Below, piece by piece: positions 11,183 to 24,624 of a stretch of 64,000 nucleotides of DNA; within the stretch, counting starts at the first letter, position 1, and each line of letters starts with the position of its first letter. The stretch is taken from assembly GCF_032118995.1 (NCBI RefSeq), contig NC_092661.1, forward strand, positions 17,769,506 to 17,833,505, in the 5' to 3' direction. The DNA comes from Asterias amurensis. Taxonomy: Eukaryota; Echinodermata; Asteroidea; Forcipulatida; Asteriidae. A model generated the notes under the pieces. It had not been told where the DNA came from. It was given only the letters and a program-made list of their open reading frames with translations, and ran no database searches. The position numbers and the translations under genes were made by a program.

Positions 11183-12169
11183 TGAGATGAGTTTATCGGG
11201 AAACAAAGGGACTCATGAAATTATTCAAATTACCCCTTACATTGGCCGCCATCTTTGATTGCAAATAGAAACCATGACCGCGTGTGCGGTGATATGATGA
11301 CTATAAAAAGCAGGGTGCAACAGCGCCCCAAACCCTTCGCCCGACCCCAGCGGCCAGCTGCCGATTTCACAAGACGCTAGGATTAATCTCGAGTTAGGAC
11401 GAGCAACCCATCCTAACTTAGGATGGGTTCAATTCGTCCTACGTACTTGGATACGGAACTGAACCCGTCGTAAGTCCTAAGATGATTCCTAAGTTAGGAA
11501 GATGTTTGGTGAAATCGACGGCAGGTCTATCTATAGGACCGCTGGGATGGGCTTATCAGCTGGTCAGATTCTCATTTCCCGGGAAGTACGTCACCCGTAG
11601 TGTATACTTATATGTTGCAGTGTGAGTGTGATGCATGACGGGACTGAGAATTTTCTGGACAGACCAATGAGTGTGCTGATACGTTTGCCCATCTTCGCCA
11701 GCGCCTTTGATTTAAGGCAAGGCGCTCTGGGGATCCGGGACGAGCGAACCCAAACCCCGCCACCCCGTGTCCACTGTACCCCCTATATAATGAGAGTTAA
11801 AGGATTCATTCGCATTCACGCAATATGAATGGTTAGGAAGAAGTCATACATCTCAGGGATCCTAAAATATGTTTTAGCCCCCCCCCCCTCTTTAATTGTT
11901 CCCCTTCTCTTGTGTAATACTTGAAACAGTGAACAAACCAGAGAACGAAAGTTTTAGCGAGCCGTTTCTATAGCCCTTGATTATCGTAAGAGGGCGCCCT
12001 GTTAACATCATTTCTTCGTGATAACTGATTTTCAGCTATTTCCTTTCAATCGGTTTTACGTGTTTATGTCTTGTAATCTTATTATTGTTGTTGAATCTCA
12101 TTGACGGGGGCATTTACTGCGTATTAGATTTGATTATTATAATCGAAATATTTTCATATATTATATTGA

Positions 12170-12542
12170 AAGGCAGTGGACACTATTGGTAATTACTCAA
12201 AATAATTTTTGTAAAAAACTTAGGCTACTTGATTACAAGTAATGGGAGCTGTTGATAGTATAAAACATTGTGCGAAACGGCTCCCTCTGAAGTAGCGTAG
12301 TTTTCGAGAAAGAAGTAATTTTCCACGAATTTGATTTCGAGACCTCAGTTTTAGAACTGGACGTCTCGAAATCAAGCATCTGAAAGCATACGACTTCTTG
12401 AACCAAGGGTGTTTTTTAGCTCAATTGCACAGGTTTGTTATTATGCATTATGTTGAGATCTACCATGGAGGTAGAAATAGCTCCATGGATCTACCAAGTG
12501 AGAAGACAGGTCTTTGACAATAACCAAACGTGTCCAGTGTCT
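12170..12542 (+). mobile_element. TTAA-type MITE (family A)
   Basis: Left end AGGCAGTGGACACTATTGGT with a mutated flank (TTGA). Right end AACGTGTCCAGTGTCT followed by TTAA at 12543-12546. The body is shared with the other copies. Confidence 0.75.
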
Positions 12543-13790
12543 TTAATAGGGCTTATGTCTTATCTTAAGTATTAGTTCATCCTTTGTTAGTAATTGTTTG
12601 TTTTAGGAGTTGGAATGTTTGTGTTGTGTATTTGTTTGTTTTGTATGATCAGGAGTGTTGCTGTACAATCGGGAGAAACTGTAGGTTTTTACACTCTGAC
12701 TTGAGGGTCTATATTTAGATCTCCTGCCGCTCGCCAATTCGGTGGTCGTGGTCATTAATATCAAATCCGGCTTTTTATAGATTTTTACAGGAGTTTTTTG
12801 TTCGTGATGGACCAAGTTTGCACATGGCCTACTTTTCGTCGTAATAAATGACGTCAATAAAAGTGGCATCCTCGAAAAATGACTCCAAAGGACTAGGCAC
12901 TACCAGTCGATTATTACGCTCTGGAGTTTAGGCACTCGAAAAACATCGACAACTGAAAAACATTTTGTTATTATCATAAAAGTCGCAACCCATTACAATA
13001 ATAAAGGTCTAGTTTCATTGATTGTTGGAATGCCTTTTCCCACATACAATAATTATTATAAGAATGTCATTCGTCTTCTTTATGATCTCACGCGCGTGTG
13101 GACTATAGCTGTTAATTACACACGGGTATAGCACCCATTATTGAAAACCCGAAACAAAATAAAGCACATTTTAGTTCTGCGGAGCTAGCTCTTGCCGTTT
13201 GACATTTCGTAGATAACTCGAAAGGATCTGACGTAAAAGAGCGTTGCTTGGCAACACATCCTTCCTAATTGCTCCAGGCAACGACACGGTCCGAAACGAC
13301 AATGTACCACATGCGTAGATATCACATCTGGGAAACTGTGCACGCTGCAGCATCATTATGAGAGAACTGCTAGAGATGTTAACGAAGTCTGCTGAGAGTT
13401 TTTTTTTAAACGTGTGTTGCTACAGCGCGACGTCGTGGTACAGCTCCTTATGAATAATTAAGAGCGAGCCTTGGTTGGTATTGATTAATTCCTCACGGCT
13501 TTCTTCCCATACCGTTAAATTATTCCAGTGGTTGTCGGCGAGTCCTGCTCTCCAGCTTGAAGAGCCGAAATTATTTTTTTTATAATAATAAGGTGCACAA
13601 CGCGAATATTAAATTAGCATTAATTTAAGCATCGCAATCTTTGACGTCATCGGCATCTTGTGTGTGGTGAATTGAACCACCGGCTAGTACGCATCCATCC
13701 CAAATCTTCAGCGTGATGTGAGCAGGATCTGATACCGTAAGACACTCGTCTTTGGCCCCGTCATTTAGTTGCTCCCAGCTAGCATCCAAC

Positions 13791-16700
13791 ATGGATGCAG
13801 TCAACTACTCCTTCCAGACACCAGAGTGGAAGGGGAAGGTTAAGGATGCGTGGGGTTACGCCACGGGACTTTACGATGCTGTGCAAGATTACATCGTACC
13901 CAAATACTACCATGACAGGTCATATCGGTGAGTGCATGTGTCTCTGTGTTTTGTGACCTCATTAAAAATATAATAATTTAAAACAAAATAAAAAAATTGG
14001 GGCATGGATGTAAGACGCATTGCGTTTAAAACCAAATTATTATTTCTACGGTAATTATCTGTGTGATAAAGATTCTGACACCTCACAAGCCATTGCAGGA
14101 TTGATTACATTGTATCCAAATACTATAATGAAAGGTCATATCTGTGATTGCATGTTTTTTTTATGACCTCATTAAAAATATTATAATAATTGGGAGGGGG
14201 AGGGCATGGTAGAAGACGCATTGCTTTAGAAATCACATTCTTATTTCTACGTGAATTATCATGGTGATAAAGATTCTGACACCTCACAATCATTGCAGGA
14301 TTACATCGTACCCAAATACTATAAATTATGAAAAGTCATATCGGTGAGTGCATGTGTCTCTTTTTATGACCTCATCTAAAAAAAAAATAATATAGGGGGG
14401 GGGGGGCATGGATATGTAGGACATGATACTTTTATTTTTACGTGAAAAGTCTGAGTGGTAACAATTCTGACATATCACAATCAAGCATGCCCCCCCCCCC
14501 AGAACACACACACTTCCAATGGTAGATCATAGTGGAAGGTGAGATACAGTGGTGTGTGGGAATAAATGAGGTATACACAACGTCAATAACTGCAATTATT
14601 ATGGATTGAGTAGAGAAGTGCTTATTCTTGTAAACCCCCTCCATCCCAACCTCTTCAGTTAATGTCACTTATCACTATTATGGGGGAAGTGGTCTGACTA
14701 TAAACTACTATGTTTTAAGTTATTAAAGATGATGATTGGAAACGATTGAAGATGTATCATTTTAGAGAAGGCCTACTAATAGTGTTTATTTTTCTACAAA
14801 GCCACTTCGAGAAATAATCATAATACATTATATTATAGACGAATGTCGGTTTTAAGAATTATTATGTCAGACAAATCAATTTGTCACTGCTTTTCCTTAA
14901 AAATCCCTGTACAATCTTTTTACTCTGACTCTTTTTCTTATTCTCATTTTTAAGACACAGGCCCAAAATGTAAAACAGCCGTTGCGTGCTGATATATTTG
15001 TATCCGGTATAAAGGTCTTTAAATAAATCAATAAAATTTTAATAAACTTTATATTAATATTATCTGCTATATGGGTCGGAACGCCAGCCCGCTTAATATT
15101 TTTGATTTTTTTTTAAACTAGTCCAACAGGTCATGTTAGTTGATAATAAGTTTCCAACAGTTAATTACATTAGTGGTGTAGTGTTGGACTAGTTGGTGAA
15201 TTTTGTAGTTTTGTAGTTTTATTGGGCGCTCCTTGATTCTGAAAATCAAAACTCAAAGCATGATCAGAGAAAAAACCCAAAAGAAAATTATCCAGTTTAC
15301 TTCAGGCATGTTGTTGTTTTGGGTTATCAATTCGAGCCCCCCCCCCCCCCCCCCCCACTACTACCCATTTCGAGTTCCTTAAACTAGTCTCTGGTTCATG
15401 GCGTCTAAAACATCCGCATTATGTTATTTTCGTCTGTTCAACTCACTAAAAGAGACTAACATAATGGCTGGTACCAACCAACGACAAACACTTTATTGTA
15501 GCTACTGCGGTGTACCAGCCAACAACAAATTTCGTACAACGTTGTATGTATGGGATGTACGAATAATGTATACAGAATACGTGCAACAGTTTTTATCGTA
15601 AACAATTTGTGTACAAAATTAGCTCAACTTTATTGCATTTTGACGTAAAAATGCGGATTTGAAACCCAAATCAAAATATTCGGTGGTGTTTCTTCAAGTT
15701 TCACGAATCCAGAGCTGGTCTGACGAAATAATGGGTAGAGAAATCGAACCGTAAGTACACGAGTGTGCCGCACGCCCATCCCATCTCATCTCAGAATAAT
15801 GCGATTCAGATACAATTTGTGTGGACTGGGTTTTAAACATTGGACCGGCTGGGTGCATAACGTAGGAATTCCCTGTTAAATTTAGTGTACTGTTAGTTTG
15901 TGTATTGGTATTGTTAAAAAGATATGGCCTACTTATAAATACGGATACAATTGTATTATTCCTCATACAAAACAATTCCACAGACAAATTTCCGCATCCT
16001 GCCAGTGCTGCACTTCCGTCATTTATTTATGAATCAAGACTCAAGTTCGTTGAAATAATTCATAAATACCTCAGACAGTTTCGCTATTCCTGTTAGTGGA
16101 GAGCGCGTCCAAGGGTGTGTATAAACCTTTGTTTACATGGTTTATGACAAGTAAAAAGTGTTTAAACATGTGTGTGACACGCAAGCTTGCACCTGTGCTT
16201 ATGGATGGGTGCGTTCGTTTAGCTCCCCTCTGTCGACCCCGGTGTGTGCCGTTTTTTTTTCCCAGGACAAACGTGGGTAATTATCTGCACACACTCGTCC
16301 TGGGAAAAAAACACGCCACACACCGGGGTCGACCCAGGGTAGCTAAACGAACGCACCCTATATTATAAGACAGTTTCTTCATTCCTATTTTGGTCGAGAG
16401 CAACGACCGGGACAGTTGTGCCACATCACGCGATGTACGCACGACGCACACAGCATTCCCTTATAAGGAGTTGTTTAACCGAGGGCCTTACCATTTCATA
16501 GCTGGAGGGGTGTTGTGTTGAAAGAAATCATTGAACAATTAAAATTTTTGCATTTTAATATTTTACTTTTTGAGCAAAAAGTGTTGATGTTTTTTGACCG
16601 AAAAGGTATGAATGGGAATCAAAGTGTGTTGAATCGGTTTTCAACTAGTGGTTTAAACTCACCGAGGCCTGGTTCTTGATAATTTACCTTGACTTCGTCT

Positions 16701-19700
16701 CAGTAAAATTTATTAAGAACCAGGCCTTGTTGGGATTAAACCACTGGCACTAGTTGAAAACCTATTCACCACACATTGATTCCCTTATTTTAATTTACTC
16801 AATTGATTTACATTGTACCTTGATCATGAGTGAAAAAGTGGTGGTAGGATACGGAAATCTTTCCAATTCCACAATTTTAATTAGTCCTGTGCTATGATGG
16901 GTTTGCCCTACCTCTATGGCTTCCCCGTGAGCCTTAAATAGCCTAGGGGTCTAATATTTTGGGCCTCCTTAATTTTAACGCTACACGTTTTTAAAATTGG
17001 CGTTGATAGGTGAAAGTTTTACGACCGTTAGCCATCAATAACTGAAGTTTCCTTGGTACTACACAGCCAAAACTTTCCCCACACACTCAATATACATTCA
17101 TAATGCTCAAAAACATCTTCAAAAAATGCAATTTTCTGCTCAGTACTTGTATTTCTGTCGCATCGCACGTTTTCTGACTTCTCAGTATGCCCAACACTTT
17201 ATTTGTTGGTCACCAAGCGCTGTACCCGCAAGCACCAGCCTACTAGATCGACGACCTGCCGAGCCACAAGCGAGTCAGACTTTTACCATTCTGTAATAGG
17301 GGTGTTACAAGGCAGTGCCGCAGTGCATGTGCGCTATATATATGCGTGAATGGCGGTGTAACACCCCTTTTACAGAATGGCTTATTCCGGCTCTTTGATG
17401 ACCAGTTGTGCAAAGGTTTTTGAAAAACACCACTTAAGTGTGGATACTGGTCTTTAGAAAAATTACCAAAAGTTATATTTTTGTTGTCAGATATTTATTT
17501 TATTTTATTAATTAATTAATTTATTTGTTTATTTTATTTTATTCAGCATCCAAACAGCACAAGCATCAATAACAGGATGGATATAAATATTGAAATAAAA
17601 TTAAAAGAACAGTAAAGTGAAACAATAAATAAATATAGGAAATAAACAAAACATAAAAATACACACAAGGCAAGAAGGTTTACAAGCTAAAATAAACACA
17701 GACAGAGATGCAGTTTCGACCCAAATACACAAAATGTACACAAGAAACGCAATTGTTTGGATACCTACTGTATACAAAAATAAGTGGACCACTATCACAG
17801 TATTTCAATCGCATAATATTTGTTAGCGACGTTTACTTAAAAGTCAATTAGGCTGAAGGTCATTAGCTGGATTAATAATTAATATTTTGTTTAATTAGCT
17901 GTGAGGCATTATTAACAGATGGCTGTGTGCTTTATAACAACCTGGCCCACTAGGATTATGTACATAACTGCATTTTGACATTCTCTTAGTGTTTACATTC
18001 TACTTCATGTTACATATGTTCGTGGTGGTTATGGTGGTGTACACACACATATGATATCTCCTCTCTTTTTTTTGAATCCCCACCTCCCAGAATTTTTTTT
18101 AAAAATAACATGTTACGCAATATGTATTATATAATATCAAATAATAAACCACAAGGGAAACTGACTGGTACATTTTATAAATGATTTTGGGTTGAACAAA
18201 GAAAAATTGACTGGAGCGAGATTTGAACCAACGACCTCCGGTTTAACGTGCCGGCGCTCTACCAACTGAGCTATCTAGCCCTATGTTGGCGATCTCCCTA
18301 TTTAGTCAATATCTTTGTTATATATATAGTATATATTTTTTCAAAACTAAGATCAAATTCATTTTAAGAAAATGCAGATAAAACCAATGGAACACCCCAA
18401 TGCAGAGTAGGACTTTCAAAACCAAAGCAGGAAGAACATTTATATTGGGAGAGTAGGAGTAGGGGTTAAAGACACTGGACACTATTGGTAATTGTCAAAG
18501 ACCAGTCTTCTCACTTGGTGTATCTCAAATCTAATTCTGAGGTCTCGAAATCAAATTCATGGAAAATTTCTTCTTTCTCAAAAAATACGCTACTTCAGAG
18601 GAAACCATTTCTCACAATGTTTTATACTATCAACAGCTCCCCGTTACTCGTTACCAAGTAAGGTTTTATGCTAATAATTATGTTGAGTAATTACCAATAG
18701 TGTCCATAGTCCACTGCCTTTAAAAAGTCAATGGGAAACTTTTGAAGGGCACCAAGGCCAAACCAGGGGCAACGAAGGCCATGGCCTTCATGTAATTTCA
18801 GGCCTGCTTCTTAAAAACAGTCGTCATGGAATTTCCAAGTGGAGTGCTCATATTTTATGCCCCTGGCAGTACATGTGGACATAGTTAATATCTACCAATG
18901 GATTTTCATGTGATAGATCACTAGCAAGCCTGACAACTCTTGACGTGTTGTTGATTCAACGTACTGATTTATGAGATGCAGGACGAGAGAGAAAGACTGT
19001 AATCTAAAGAAAAAAAACACAAATAATTTTTATAAATGCTTGATTTTTGTAATCATACTTTGATGGAGATATTTTCTCATGTTTCCTTCCTTCCCAGGTC
19101 TGTCCAGATGCGTCTCTACACGTTAACGAAGAGGCACTTTGTTCTGGTCTTTGTGTCATTCTTCACAGCATTCACTCTCTCCGTGGTATTAGGGATTGCG
19201 GGTATGTTTTTATTGATGATGGTATCCTTTAATTTTGCCTGATTTTTGCCTAAATAGCCACCCCGCACCCATGGCAAATAACACCCCCCCCCCCTAAAAA
19301 TTGGGTTACCGCCTAATAAAGAAATCACTCCGCGACAGTGAAGTTATTAATGAAGTCCCCTCGATCCACTAAGCAAAAGTAGTCCAGAGCACACTTGGCA
19401 AATAAAACACACACCCCTAAAAAAAAACAGAAGTGGGTTACCGCCTAATAAAGAAATCACTCCGCAACATTGAAGTTATTAATGAAGTCCCCTCGACCCA
19501 CTAAGCAAAAGTAGTCCAGACCGATTTTCTATTGCACGCAAATGTTATTGTTACATGTGGACAAGTAGGATTTGAAACTTTGCATGGTGGAAATACGATA
19601 TGGAAAGGTTTGCAGTAACGCCATGTAATGAGTTGGGGAGGTTCTGAAAAGAACTGTTGGTTTCAACTCGACGTTTCAATCAGTTGGCTCTGATTGTCTT

Positions 19701-22700
19701 CGAAAAAAGAAAAAGACGATCAGAGCATACTGATTGAAATGTCGAGTTGAAACCAACGGTTCTTTTCAGAACCACCCCAACTAATGAAGAGATAGTCATT
19801 ACATGGTGTTACCGCAAACCTTTCCATACATGTGGACAGTTCTGAAAGTAGTCTTGAGAATTATGAAATCTACTCCGCCAGCCGCAGTAGAATAAACAAG
19901 TTTGCAAAGTAGACATGTACATACATTGTGTTACCGCAAACTGAATGTATACATTGATACCTCACCATGCAGTACCTCATACCTATACACAGTTAATGTA
20001 CTAACGGCATTATTCATTCCTTTCGTAGGTCCAGGTATTGAAGTTAGTGAAGAAATAGCTACAAGCAAAAACTTGCCAGTAAGTATGAAACTATTGTGTG
20101 TTAAACAATGCCACAGGTAATTATTTTAAGGTAGGGTCATTGATTGGGAATTTTCAATGTAATGCTGATGTTGGGGCACCTTAGAAAGATACAATAAAAG
20201 GCACATGTGAAAGTTTCAGATGAACACAGTGCCTTCTTGCTGAGAAAACGGCAAAAAATTTCATCGTTTTTTTACTGACTGTTGAACGTAGCGTTCGTCC
20301 ACATTTAGTGAGGTGACAGTAGGGGGTACCAACCGCATACCTGGCTGCAGCATTCGTGAATGGACACCAACCCTCAGAACGTTCTGAGAATCGATTCTGC
20401 TAGAATCATTTCTCAGATTCAAATGTTGGGGGGGGGGGACTTATCAAAACCATATTACTTTGAAGGGAATTTTTTCTCAAAATAGTTTTTACTATCAACA
20501 GCTGCAGTGCCTCTCACCTAGTCAGTCAGTTTGTATGGTCATACATTTTGTGGAGTATTTACCAACCTACGACCCAACCTTTACAAGAAAAATCCTGAGA
20601 GTAACAAATCCAACAAAATCCCCACCCCATCTACTCTAGTAGGATAACAAAAAATAACGCATGTCCAAGGAAACAAAATATTTGAGCAACTCCATGGAGT
20701 TCGGGTCAACAGTTAATTCATGTATTTACCCAACAATTAAAGACATTCCAAGACTTTCAAACAAAATTATATTTTCTGGAACTTAAAAGAACCCTTGTTC
20801 TGTGGGTACGTCTAATTTAGTGTTATGAGCACGCTCACTGATCACATGTTTAGGTGTTTTCTCACCTCGGGCCATGACGCTTCCATATGTTTTTTGTGAG
20901 TTGTAATTTAATCTAAATTCTCTTGGTTTTTTTCACTCAAAGGCAATTCCGCCTACATAATTTGCTTTTTATAATAGACTAGCTCGATGCATTTCTCTTG
21001 GTTGGTATTTCCCTTGTTTGGAGCAAACTTTGGGCGGGGTATATTTTAGAAAAAAATATCACCCTTCATCAGTAGGATAGTGTTGAAATGTTAGTGTGAC
21101 TGCAGGCTCCTTAATAAACCCACGGCACCCACAGCAATTGCCATGGTGCCCTGTGCTTTTGCTGTGGTGCCCTTTGCTCCAATACAAAGTTACATTTTCC
21201 TCATGAAAGTGCCCCTTACCAGAGGTTAGAGCCATTGGACACTTTTTGAACAGAACAAAAATTAAAAGTTCACAGATTTACAAATAACGTACAGGGTTTA
21301 CAGAAGGTAATGGTGAAAGACTTCTCTTGAGATATTATTCCATAAAATGCTTTACTTTTTGAGAAAACATTAAAACAAAATTATCAGTTCTCGATATCGA
21401 GAATAACGGTCATGACACTGCGAAACGTGTGGAAACAAAGGGTGGGTTTTCCAGTTATTTTTTTTCTGACTCAGATGACCGATTGAGCCTAAATTTTCAC
21501 AGGTTTGTTATTTTATATATAAGTTGTGATACACGAAGTGTTGGCCTTTTGACAATACTGATTACTGATGTTGTGCGATTGCTTTAATTGCTGTGCCCCT
21601 TCAAGAACAAAACTGAATGCCTGAGATTGTTAGTTTGTAATGAGCAATATAACCCTGAATGTCAGTGTTACATGTTGATGTTAAGCTTGTTATTTTTACC
21701 CCTTTCAATAGAATGGACCGTTTGAGGTGACGTCGCCACTACTGAACAGATTTAACCGCTCTCTGTGGCTGACGTCGGTAATAGAGGTTAATAACGGGAA
21801 AGGTAAAAACTGTTCTTATTTTTTTATTCATGGTATATTTTTTTGTAATCCTCACCAACAACGCTCAGTTGAAGATTTTTTAAGACGCAATGTGACAGCA
21901 GGTCCAATGATTTTTGATAAATTGGGTTCATGGATGTCATCTTTTTCAGAATAATCATCAGCTTCAACATAGACATGACCTTTGAAAATGTAACACCTAG
22001 GAGGTTAAGGGGGCTTGATCCTCTAGACTAAGGGGAGACCCATACACACTATCCTAGTTCTTTATTTGTGGTAATGTAGATAGTCTTAGGAATGTAACAC
22101 GCAGGAGGTTTAGGGGGCTTGATCCTCTAGACTAAGGGGAGACCCAGACACACTATCCTAGTTCTTTATTTGTGGTGATGTAGAGAGACAGTAGAATTGT
22201 AACGCCCAGGAGGTTGAGGGGGCTTGATCCTCAAGACTAAGGGGAGACCCATACCCACTACCCTAGCTCTTTATTTATGGTGATGTAGAGAGACAGTAGA
22301 ATTGTAACACCCAGGAGGTTGAGGGGGCTTCATCCTCTAGACCAAGGGGAGACCCATACACACTACCCTAGCTCTTTATTTATGGTAATGTAGAGAGACA
22401 TTACAAATGTAACACCCAGGAGGTTCAGGGGGCTTGATCCTCAAGACTAAGGGGAGACCCAGACCCACTACCCTGGTTCTTAAAGGTAATATAGAGAGTT
22501 TTTAAATCCTCTGAAATGTAGCATGAGGAGTTTCAGAAAATGTAATTTTGTTATGTTGCCATGGTAAACAAGTTGCAAGATGAAGTCATTGAAAAGCTCA
22601 ATTTTTTTTTATATATTTGCAAGTAACTGTTGACGCTTCTTCATACATGTATGTGATTCTTTTGCGAAGATTTACAAGTACATTAATTTTTGTATTTTGA

Positions 22701-24553
22701 AGGCGAGAGCTTCCAAAAATTCTTCAACATCAGCATTTTTATCCGAGCCCTAGAAGAGGATGGCAGTGTGATACCAATCAGCAATGTATTCTTCAACCAT
22801 ACAAGAACACTATCATGCCAAAAGGTAGGAGTGCCTAGCCGGCCTAATTCTCAAGTTAAGCCTCGGTTCATACTTCCTGCAAATGCGAATGCGAAGCGAA
22901 TGTTGACATCACAAAATTCGCAACGAATTTCGCAGCAGTTCAGCTCTGTTCAACTCACTTGCGAAAAGGATAGATGTGACGTCAAATTCACGTCAAATTC
23001 GCTTCGCATTTGCAGGAAGTATGAACCAGGCTTTATTTTGTTCACAGAGTTGGGGTTCGAATCTCATTCGTTTTGTTTTTTGTTTTACCGCACCTTGAGC
23101 ACCCAGCAGGGTGGATATGTGTGAATTTACAAGTCTTTCTTATTATTTATTTGTAATATAATGGATGGTATTCAACGATCAGACAGTATGAGGTTCATCA
23201 AGAGTTTGATTCTTTTTTTATTATTACAGGGCAAAGAGTGTGAAGAGTTGTTGCTGTTGCATCTTGCTACAATACAGTACTCCTCTTATGTCATAACAGT
23301 ATACTTCCATGGCTTGGAGAAAGTCAAAGTCACAAAGATCAACTTTGAAGTAAGTAAAAGTTTGCATTCTGTGCTTTATACAACAATTTTTGTGAGTGAA
23401 ATAAAAAGTAAAATTTGATGAACTTGGATGCATTTGAGTCGATTTACCAATGAACAATCCAGTCATTTGTGATCAGTTTGAGAAAACTATTTTATTTTTT
23501 AATCACTTTGTAAATATTTGTTTTTGTATTGTTTTATCCCCAAACAGTTCCATACGTACAATCCAAGCTTTTCCCAAATGGAGATATGGTTCCGGTTTGT
23601 GTTCTTAGTGTTGGCGTTCATTGTCACGGTAAGAAAAATAATTCTTCTTAAAGGAACATGTTGCCTTGGATCGGACGAGTTGGTCGTTGAAAAGCATTGG
23701 AAAACCGTTTGTGATCAAATGCATTGGTTAGAAAGATATTTTTAAAGTAGAACATAATGATCCCAGAAGTATCACTCGACTAACACGGTCAGCCATTTTA
23801 TGGAGTCAAAATTGTGACTCAACAAAATGGCCGACTGTGTTTCTTCGCGACGTAAAAGGAAAACCAGGCAATGTTTGTGTGGATCATTATAGTCTACTTT
23901 TAAATTATCTATCTAACTATATGCATTTCATAACAGATGGTTTCAAACGCTTTTCAACGACCAAGGCAAAACACCTAGGAGGTTCAGGGGGCTTGATCCT
24001 CTAGACCAAGGGGAGACCTAAGCCCTCTACCCTAGTTCATAATTTGTAGTGGTGCATCTAGAAATCTACTGTGAGGTTTAGGGGGCTTCATCTTTTAGAT
24101 CAGAAGGAAGCTTCTACGTCTTTTTCTTAAGATATTTTTGTCTTCATACATTCAAGTTATATGCCTGGGACACCAAGTTTCCCTAAAATGTATCTTGAAA
24201 CCTGCATGGTTATTTACACTCTGAATTTTTATGACTTGTTTTTGCAGTGTATGTTTGCTCACTCATTGAGGAAGTTTTCAATGCGTGACTGGTCCATCGA
24301 GCAAAAATGGCTCTCCGTCTTGCTTCCCTTTCTTCTGTTATATAACGGTAAGCATCTTATATATCCATATAGGATTCCTATATTCGGTGGCTTTTACTCA
24401 ATGTGTTTGATTGTTTATATTCATCTTTTTACTTGTACTGTACATGTATCTTTATTGTTTTATGATCATACTTTATGGATTTTTGTGGTTAAAATTTTTT
24501 GTTGTTGTAAAGCGCCTGGGAGCATTTTTAATGGATTTGGCGCTATATAAATG

Positions 24554-24624
<71 letters not shown>

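Larger units (their letters stand above)
10628..13790 (+). other. HUNK-TMEM181 intergenic stretch and HUNK 3' UTR
   Basis: AATAAA at 10623-10628 overlaps the HUNK stop. ATTAAA at 11141-11146 and AATAAA at 11177-11182 are more plausible poly(A) signals. The rest holds an inverted-end repeat (10672-10873), a C-rich run near 10914-10940, a family-A MITE (12170-12542) and AT-rich unique sequence. No coding exon is supported. Confidence 0.5.
13928..19097 (+). other. TMEM181-like intron 1 (5.2 kb)
   Basis: A GT-AG intron (GTGAGTGC ... CTTCCCAG). It holds the exon 1 partial copies, a C run (15337-15356), foldback elements at 16207-16358, 16611-16788 and 17287-17383, an AT-rich stretch near 17480-17540, a SINE (18136-18296) and a family-A MITE (18470-18719). 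No gene is seen on either strand. Confidence 0.6.

Noticed and set aside
18211..18281. Possible tRNA gene on the minus strand
   Set aside because: A and B boxes are good, but the anticodon stem has mismatches and the body continues into a dispersed repeat found at three other places, so it is a SINE.
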